From Pinus tabuliformis (Eukaryota; Streptophyta; Pinopsida; Pinales; Pinaceae): a stretch of DNA of 64,000 nucleotides. The stretch is taken from contig CM062805.1 of assembly GCA_031772625.1 (NCBI GenBank), positions 516,254,102-516,318,101 of the forward strand, in the 5' to 3' direction. Made by a program: the position numbers and the translations under genes. Shown in pieces: positions 56,871-64,000 of the stretch. The notes under the pieces were generated by a model. It did not search any database, was not told the origin of the DNA, and saw only the letters and a program-made list of their open reading frames with translations. How positions within the stretch are numbered: position 1 is the stretch's first letter; each line of letters opens with the position of its first letter.

Positions 56871-57390
56871 GATTGTCTCAATATGAAAGTCAATCATTGT
56901 TTCAACCATGTTCCAACATCGCATTATTACAAAAATTGTTTCAATATGATAATCATGGTGAACCATGGTAAGCCTTGGTAAACTGTTTTTTATAAAATAA
57001 TACATTGTCATCCATGGTCAATAATGGTCAACCATAGTTGAACGTCATATTGTGACAAAGATTTTCTTGATATGAAAATTAACCATGGTTAAGCATGGTG
57101 AACCATTTTCCAACCTCACATTGTGACAAAGATTGTCTCAATATGAAAGTCAATCATTGTTTCAACCATGTTCCAACATCACATTATTACAAAAATTGTT
57201 TCAATATGATAATCATGGTGAACCATGGTAAGCCTTGGTAAACTATTTTTTATAAAATAATACATTGTCATCCATGGTCAATAATGGTCAACCATAGTTG
57301 AACGTCATATTGTGACAAATATTGTCTTGATATGAAAATTAACCATGGTTAAGCATGGTGAACCATTTTCCAACCTCACATTGTGGCAAT
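56871..57390. repeat. Recent 260-bp tandem duplication in the satellite
   Basis: 56871-57130 and 57131-57390 are nearly identical (a handful of changes), both starting GATTGTCTCAATATGAAAGT. They are far closer to each other than to any other block and disturb the regular alternation of block types there. Confidence 0.85.
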
Positions 57391-58375
57391 GATTGCCTCA
57401 ATATGAAAATCAACCATGGTCAAGCATGTTTATTTTTTGTTTATAATATTTGTCTTAGGGTTTATATACCTTGGGTTTATAATATTAGTTCCTTGGATTT
57501 AATATTATTCCCTTGGGTTCATAATCCCTTGGTGTTTTAATATTAATCCATTGGGTTTATTATTCCTTTAGGTTTATAATATCAATCCCTTGGGTTTATA
57601 CTATCAATCATGGTCAATGATGGTCAATCATAGCCAACCATGGCCAACGATGGTCAACCATGGTCGAATGTCACATTGTGACAATGATTGCCTCAATATG
57701 AAAATCAGCCATGGCCAACCATTGTACAACATCACATTGTGACAAAGATTGCCTCGATATGAAAATAAACCATAGTCAACCATGGTCAATCATGATCCAA
57801 CGTTGCATTGTCCAACCATTTGTCAACCATGTTCAACCATGTTTTATAAAATAAAACATGGTCATCCATGGGCAATCATGGTCAACCATGATCAAATGTC
57901 ACATTTTGAAAAAAATTGTCTTTGTATGAAAATCAACCATGGTTAAGCATGGTCAACCATGTCCATTGTCAGATTGTGACAAGGATTGTCTCAATATGAA
58001 AATCAACCATGGTCAACCATGTTTATTTTAGTGTTTATAATATTTATCTTAGGGTTTATACCTTCGGTTTATAATATTAGTCCCTTGGGTTCATAATTCC
58101 TTGGAGTTTTAATATTAATCCCTTGAGTTTATTATTCTTTGGGATTTATAATATATATCACTTGGGTTTATAATATCAATTCTGGATTATGGTGAAACAT
58201 GTTGACCATGATCTTAGGGGTTATATACCTTGGGTTTATAATATCAATCCCTTAAGTTTATTAATTGAATGTTTCATATTCTCAGGGTTTAGTATTATTC
58301 CCTAGATTTATGATCCCTTGGATTTTTAATATATTCCATATAGTTGATAATATCGATCATGGTGAAACATGTTTT

Positions 58376-58625
58376 ATTATTAATTAATAATAAATAAATA
58401 ATTAATAATAATAGTTATTAATAATTACTAATAATAATAATTATCAATAATTAATAATAATAAATTAATAATTAATAATTAATAATAATAAATTAATAAT
58501 TAATAATTAATAATAAATTTGTATTAATAAATTAATACATAACTTTTTATTAATAATTAATAATATTATGAATTAATTATTACTAAATAAATAATTATAG
58601 TTATTAATATTGTTATTATTGTTTA
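58376..58625. repeat. TAA/TAAT-rich low-complexity stretch
   Basis: Almost only A and T, dominated by TAATAA, TTAAT and AATAAT. It borders the satellite on its right side. Confidence 0.9.
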
Positions 58626-58649
58626 GGTATTTGATGTATAAGAATAAAT

Positions 58650-59305
58650 TGTACAACATGGAAGCCAAGAGGCTCCCCAAACTTGTTTCTAACTCTAGTC
58701 AAAACCACCTTCAATGCAAGTGAGGGTCACATAAGGATGTCAAGTCATGGCTCAACCATTGGGAGATAAGGGAGGAGACCCTCTTGGGAAACAATGATAA
58801 TATTTCAACGTCATTACTTCTAAATTTAAGGATAAGTTGTGGAGTGATAAGGAGTTAGAGGGGAAAATAAAGTTAAGGTACTATAAGGAGGTAATCAACC
58901 CCACGCTTTCTAACCAGAATTACCTTTTTGTATTAACTAGTTCTAAGAAGCGAATGAATATTGCAAGGATCATAACTAATTCTCATGAGCTCCAGAGTGA
59001 AACTGGACGTTGGTCTATTCCCAAGATTCCTTGGGACGAAATAATATGTCTCCTTTGTGATACTAAGAAAGTTGAAGATGAAAAGCACTTTCTCTTGGAA
59101 TGTCCAACCCTTACTCACATTCATTCTCATTTCCACCAACCTCCTTGACTTGCTGAGTTAGGAAAACTATTGTGACCTCAGAACGCTTCTTTCCCTTCTT
59201 TTTGATCACAAAAATAAAATCTTAAATAATCTCAACTAACCACTTCTTTCTTAAGGTCCAATAAACCATATTGGTCTCAGTGGATGTTAATCATCATCAT
59301 CAAAT
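58650..59305 (+). pseudogene. 3' end of a LINE-type (non-LTR) retrotransposon
   Basis: The frames WSDKELEGKIKLRYYKE and NYLFVLTSSKKRMNIARIITNSHELQSETGRW lead to CLLCDTKKVEDEKHFLLEC, the C-x2-C...H-x4-C zinc-binding tail found after the reverse transcriptase of many non-LTR elements. Upstream 58660-58835 shows MEAKRLPKLVSNSS and SWLNHWEIREETLL in another frame, with a stop. A 3' untranslated part ends in TCATCATCATC (59290-59300), a simple-repeat tail. The RT itself is missing, so this is a 5'-truncated copy, as is common for LINEs. No target duplication could be fixed because both flanks are AT-rich. Confidence 0.65.
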
Positions 59306-59470
59306 AAATATTATTATTAAATAATTAGTTTATATTACATAATTTAAAATTAAATTATAATAAATTACAATTAATATTTAATAGAAATTAATAATAATTA
59401 TTAATTATAATGATATTAATAATATCTTTATTGTAATTTTTGTTTTTGTAATATTATTTCTATTATTATA
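59306..59470. repeat. AT-rich simple sequence
   Basis: Composed of TAATAA, TTATTA and AAATTA motifs like 58376-58625. The LINE fragment lies between the two, so it may have split a single AT-rich tract. Confidence 0.75.
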
Positions 59471-59544
59471 TTTTTATCTATGGTACATAAAAATGAGGCC
59501 TTCGGTTTATATCAACCACATTTACTAATATAGTTATGCTAATA

Positions 59545-59546
<2 letters not shown>

Positions 59547-59627
<81 letters not shown>
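59547..59627. repeat. (TA)n microsatellite, about 40 units
   Basis: Uninterrupted TA dinucleotides. Confidence 0.97.
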
Positions 59628-59629
<2 letters not shown>

Positions 59630-59783
59630 AATTTTTAATTTATTTCATTTATTAAAAATATAAATCTTCATTTAAGCAATTTTGCACATTATAATTTTGT
59701 TAAATTATAATTGCATCCGACGAATTTAATGTTAATTTTAGTTTTACAAATATAAAAGGGAAGATAAATCTACCAATGCCACT

Positions 59784-59927
59784 GATGCACAAGAACGAAT
59801 TTACCGCCATTAGGCTAGAGAACCAGAAGTAGTAGAAAAGCGCTCTGCCTGCCTTGGCATCGACTGTTACATATCCAGAGTACTGTCGGAATTTGAAACC
59901 AGTGGGCTGCCCGGGGAGGCCTTATGA
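59784..59927 (+). other. Exon-like relic in AT-rich surroundings
   Basis: A GC-richer island between microsatellites. One frame gives 47 codons with one TAG near the start: [19 protein letters not shown] and [17 protein letters not shown] to TGA. Composition and clean frame look like coding sequence, but I do not recognise it and it could be chance. Confidence 0.25.
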
Positions 59928-59931
59928 AAAG

Positions 59932-59935
<4 letters not shown>

Positions 59936-59968
<33 letters not shown>
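59936..59968. repeat. (AT)n microsatellite
   Basis: About 16 AT units directly after the exon-like island. Confidence 0.95.
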
Positions 59969-59972
<4 letters not shown>

Positions 59973-60400
59973 CCTACTTCATATAATAATACAATTATAA
60001 AAAAGAAGAAGATATAAATGTGTCAACTATATACTTCATATCAAGCATAGAAAGAGTTAAAGAGATAAATAATCCATAAATAAAATATTTTAACTATATG
60101 ATTTTTTTTTTTCAATTTATTCTAAATAATATATAGGCACTTCACATTAAAATGTATTATTTTTTTTTTTTAATTTTAAGTACTTGTTTCCCTTGTACAT
60201 AGAAATAAGAAGCACATATATATGAATTATCATATTTTTTCATATATATTTCTATTCTAATTATTTTTTAGAAATTAGATATATATTTTTTATAATTTGA
60301 AGTGCAAAAATAATAATTTTTAAAATTTCAATTACCTAATTTTTATTTATTTATTTGTATAAATTTTAATTATAATAATATTTGGTTTGTTGGATAGTGG
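59969..60400. other. AT-rich region without recognised features
   Basis: Long A and T runs, no ORF and no repeat boundary that I can support. Confidence 0.5.
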
Positions 60401-61440
60401 TTTTTGATGTTCTAGGCTCATCAAATTCAATTATGTTTTGATATGTTTGTGGTAACTTACTGGGATAATTTACTTCGTCATTTTAATGTAGATATTTATT
60501 TCAAAATTTTTTAAAAATTATCTGTGTACTCATTAGCAGCAAACTGCCCTAGTTTATAATCATGAAATTCTTTAATATTGTTTTCATAGTACCTTTCAGA
60601 GAGATACTTTTCATGAAAATATTTCTATTTCTCTACCCTTCCCTATGATAGCTCATTTTCTCGAATTTCTTTTGCATTTTTTAAATCTTCCCAACAAATA
60701 ATAGATTTCCCCTTCAAGTTGAAAATGGCTACTCAGGCCTTCATGTTTTTAGGGTAATCTTGTACTTTGAAATATTTCTTCATTTATAATATCTAAGCTT
60801 CTTCCTCTTCAACATTCTTACTATCTCTGTTAAAGGTGTCGTTTTTGCTTCCTTAATCTCTTTTCGAATTAAGCTTGTATTAGTTCTTCTTTTCTAGTGG
60901 TGTCTTTTAGTTCCCGCACTAGACAAATGGTTGTGACTACTTGATTCTCTTTCCAAAGTGTTGAGCAGAGTTTCTCCTCTCACCATGCCTTCACTAGCCT
61001 ACCTATGCCTTTTCCTTGATTTTTTTCCTTCTTCTCTATTGGCTTCCCCCTACTCCTAGGTTTTGAAAAGGCTCTGCTTAGATTTGTGCCTGACTAGGTA
61101 GGTGGCACCAAAATCATGTTTTTTTTTATTTGCATGTCTAACAAGATTTGCAAGATCAATGCATTCACTTTTGGTTGTCTTTCTTATTCTATGATAATCC
61201 TCTCATTTTCTACCTTTCAACTTCTCAGCTCAACTTTCAAACTCCTAGAAATTTCCATTAAATCAAGGGAATTCTTCTCTGACATTTTCCCCACTAAATA
61301 CTCTTCCTCAAGATGATAAGATCGAGGCATGTTGTACTCTACCATTCTGCTACTTATTCTGTTCTTTTTAGTTGGAACTTGTGTTTTATTATGTGTTATC
61401 ACACAAACATAGTTTTTAGTTAAATCAAGCATAAGTATAT
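60400..61440 (-). pseudogene. Element F gag remnant (Ty3/gypsy)
   Basis: Minus strand near 60783-60500 reads KKYFKVQDYPKNMKA, stop, VAIFNLKGKSIICWEDLKNAKEIRENELS, stop, then KYFHEKYLSERYYENNIKEFHDYKLGQFAANEYTDNF. This is the Retrotrans_gag signature (W-W-E-D-L, F...KYL-S-RY-Y...K-EF). The N-terminal part at 61432-61217 is a charged, probably coiled-coil segment (VGKMSEKNSLDLMEISRSL). Many in-frame stops. No RT or integrase is seen to the left, so F is truncated. Confidence 0.65.
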
Positions 61441-61712
61441 GAATTCATTACATTTTCATATCAACATTATAATCCATTGATCTGAATTTGTCCCCTAAAT
61501 TAAATTTCAAGTTTGTCACACATAAATTAAAAGAAATGTAAGCATACTAGTAAGGTAGAACTCATATTAGTTGTAAATCTGAAGAAAGTCATTATATGCA
61601 ATAACTAAAAAGTTATATTAGATTCTATCCATGAGTTTTTTTAGCTCTAATGTTGAACCTTTAATTCATATGGTGTATTTTTAGCCCTCTAGCCCTAGTG
61701 TTTGAACCAATT

Positions 61713-61723
61713 CTCTGATACCA
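61713..61723 (-). promoter_or_regulatory. Primer-binding site of element F
   Basis: CTCTGATACCA, complement TGGTATCAGAG, the initiator-Met type site, correctly placed upstream of gag on the minus strand. Confidence 0.7.
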
Positions 61724-61726
61724 CTT

Positions 61727-62745
61727 CGTAACTCCCTTCCACTTCCTTATACTATCTAAAGTTGTAAAAGGTGTTACTTGATAATTTGACCTGACATCTA
61801 AGGTTGGTTACGAATATGAGGTCACATAAATCCTCATTCAAAGTTTTCAAAATTTAATTCTAATACCACCACCATATCCAACTCATCGAGAGCTTTTTGG
61901 TGATATAAAATTTACTCAATATGTATCTTGAATGAAAATTTATGCCTAATTGAATTTTGGTCTATTACAGGAGGCCATGTCACATGCTAGCCACATGGTG
62001 CCCTTGAGACCCCCACATAGCCTTGACAAGCTAGCCTAGTGGGACCCATTGGGCTAGGTCCATGTCATATTACTTGGTTGCATTGCCACCCATGCTATTT
62101 GAATAATACCTAAATGAATAAACGATCATCGGGTGATGAGCGTTGGGCAATCCATTAAATCAAGTTCCCATCAAATTGAAATATATTTTTTCATGGTGTT
62201 TTCCTATTGCAGACACCCCCCAAACTTTGATAACACTATAAACTAGAGGGGTCCAAGGTGAATTAGGGACATAGATTGGACCCATATCAAGCCCACATAA
62301 TAATCATTTTTTTCAAATGTATCATCCACTTAATGAAGGTCTCACGGTGGTAGTTCCAATGTTAGACCCCACCCCCCTTATAAATCCACGGTAGACACTA
62401 GGGGCCTTGAAATGATTATAGGTCATTGATCCATCACACACATAATCACCCCATCAAAAGAAGGCTAGTCAATACAAATACTCATCTTACAATGGTGGTA
62501 GTCCCATCAATTGATGGCACTGACAGATGATCATTTTCACATCAAATTCAATCACTACTCCACCACCACTACTTGATAGAGAAGGAACTACATAGTGATA
62601 GTGTCAATGGGTGGCAGATGGTCCCATCACTTAATGGACCTGACAAATATATTTAATCCTGATAGTTGATGGGTCTATCTCTTTTCCTCGAAACTATCGT
62701 GCTGAACATAGTATTTATAGAATTTTGAGAAGGCTTTTTGAGGCT
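61727..62745 (-). repeat. Probable 5' LTR of element F, interrupted by E3
   Basis: Follows the primer site and is non-coding. Its right part is cut by E3 at 62746, so neither the full length nor the terminal bases can be checked. TATTTATAG near 62710 could be part of a promoter in either orientation. Confidence 0.4.
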
Positions 62746-64000
62746 TGTTATGAAGCCAACTCACAAAAATATAGAAAAGAAAGATCAACATCTTAGAAAT
62801 CAGCCTCTTCAAGGGGGCAACGTCCTTTACATTACACAAATGAACAATTCTTGGATGATACAAATGAAAAAACCTCCTTTCTATATATAGGAGTCTAAGG
62901 GGTCACAATATAATCAAAGCCGACATAACAATAATAATATAAGGGCACAACAATAACAATAGTGGGCTTCTATGAGGCACAATAATAACAATATGGGGGC
63001 AATAGGGGCACACAAATAACAATAAGGGCTACAATGACAATAGTAATGGGGGAATCACTAGTATTATAATGACCTAATATGCCCCTCTCCTTCAAAAATG
63101 TGTTGTCCTCAATGCTTGAGTAGTTTTGGATGCTTCTGTATAAAATTCTCATCCTCCCATGTGGAATCTTCAGCGGGTAAGTTCTTCCACTTCACAAGAT
63201 ACTATGAAATTGATCGATTTCATAGCTATCGAGTTCTTGTTTCTGTGACTACTTCAGGTTCCAATATGATTTTTCCTTCCTTGTCAAATTCTGGCAATAT
63301 TGTTTGAATTGGGAGCTTGTTACCCATAACCTTCTTTAAGCATGAAACATGGAAAACTAGGTGCACTCGAGAAGTTGCAGGAAGCTCCAATTTGTATGCC
63401 ATAGTACCAATCTTTTGCAACACCTTGTACGAACCATAATACTTTGATAATATTTTATTATCCTTCTTAGCTTTATTGAGGGACATTTGTTTATATGGTT
63501 GTAGCCGTAGAAATATCCAGTCACCTATATCAAAACTTCTTTTGCTAAGATGTTGATCTTCCTGCTGTTTCATTCTATTCTATGCCAAAGTTAGGTTATC
63601 CTTTAACAGTTGGAGAACTTGTTGTTGATGCTCGATGTGATCTTCCACTGCTTGAACCTTAGAATTTTCTCTTAAATATTATGTGATGGACGGTGGGTGA
63701 TATCCATAAAGTGCCATAAATGGGGTCATTTTTGCTGCAGTATGGAAGGAAGTGTTATACCACCATTCAACCAAAGGCAACCATTTGACCCATTGTGTCT
63801 GTTTATCAGATACAAAGCAATGAAGATATCCTTCATTTTTTTTTTTTTACTATCTCAGTTTTCCCATCAGATTGAGGATGATAAGATGATCTCTGAGCTA
63901 ACTGAGTACCAAGACAAGAAAATAATTCTGTCCAAAAATTTCCAGCGAAAATGGAATCTCTGTCGCTTACAATAATCTTTGGGTTTCCATGTAGCTTTTG
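62746..64000 (-). mobile_element. E3: third chromovirus copy, cut by the window edge
   Basis: 334-bp 3' LTR at 62746-63079 (TGTTATGAAGCC...GACCTAATA), polypurine tract complement TGCCCCTCTCC, then chromodomain and integrase in the same order as E1 and E2. It is the most diverged of the three. AGGCT at 62741-62745 would be its target duplication. The rest of the element lies beyond the window. Confidence 0.88.
63080..64000 (-). pseudogene. E3 integrase C-terminus and chromodomain, broken
   Basis: The open part reads [50 protein letters not shown] and [15 protein letters not shown], the GPY/F module, and stops at TAG 63226-63228, the same place as the TAG in E1, leaving the chromodomain outside. 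To the right the integrase core is decayed: a T-run at about 63836-63848 replaces the segment near the DGQTE block, and the [11 protein letters not shown] region reads with changes (SDRDSIF). Inactive. Confidence 0.8.

Larger units (their letters stand above)
48060..58375. repeat. CATGGTCAAC satellite array with alternating higher-order blocks
   Basis: Ten-base units CATGGTCAAC / CATGGTCGAA / CATGGTTAAG recur hundreds of times, often as ACCATGGT palindromes. They are interspersed with a fixed spacer, (T)CACATTGTGACAA-GATTGTCT-ATATGAAAAT, and with T-rich stretches CCCTTGGGTTTATAATAT. Two block types alternate. Type I anchors (TTTATTTTAGTGTTTATAATA then TTTATCTTAGGG) lie near 48382, 49517, 50679, 51929, 53277, 54589, 56510, 57427 and 58021. 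Type II anchors, lacking TTATCTTAGG, lie near 48915, 50103, 51397, 52700, 54013 and 55321. The higher-order period is about 1.15 to 1.35 kb. No protein is supported. Confidence 0.9.

Noticed and set aside
48060..58375. CRISPR-like array
   Set aside because: Repeats are short, degenerate and without unique spacers of even length, in a plant nuclear setting; it is satellite DNA.

Overview
This is plant nuclear DNA built almost entirely of transposable elements and satellite. No intact host gene, rRNA, tRNA or CRISPR is visible. The organism should be a seed plant with a repeat-rich genome: there are Ty3/gypsy elements of several plant lineages (chromodomain-bearing, Tat-like with a second archaeal-type RNase H, Athila-like), plant-type primer-binding sites and LTRs with TG...CA ends. 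I cannot name the species.

Layout. (1) 1-3981: the 3' part of an unrecognised plus-strand element, here 'C', with a decayed ORF ending in a coiled coil. C ends in ...AACA inside the 3' LTR of the next element. (2) 3982-39114: minus-strand gypsy element 'A', opened at its gag zinc knuckle by (3) plus-strand Tat-like element 'B' (8665-35806, target duplication AGTGC). B was itself hit twice by minus-strand copies of one compact chromovirus, here 'E': E1 (12770-18663, in gag) and E2 (22577-28469, in RT, target duplication GATGT). Removing E1 and E2 restores B's reading frame exactly. (4) 39115-40510: unassigned. (5) 40520 to about 47860: minus-strand Athila-like element 'D'. (6) about 48060-58375: a 10-kb array of CATGGTCAAC-type repeats arranged in alternating higher-order blocks, containing a 618-bp solo LTR. 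(7) 58376-60400: AT-rich simple repeats with a LINE 3' end and an exon-like relic. (8) 60400-62745: minus-strand gypsy gag remnant 'F' with part of its LTR. (9) 62746-64000: a third, truncated copy of E (E3).

History. LTR divergence by eye agrees with the nesting: A about 10 percent, B about 5 percent, E2 about 2.4 percent, E1 about 1 percent. E1 has the youngest LTRs but carries six nonsense codons and a frameshift. E2 is older but almost open. This suggests E1 was mobilised in trans as an already dead copy. B carries an RNase H ORF downstream of integrase, and an antisense ORF with a plant-mobile-domain-like segment and a well-formed 86-nt GT-AG intron.
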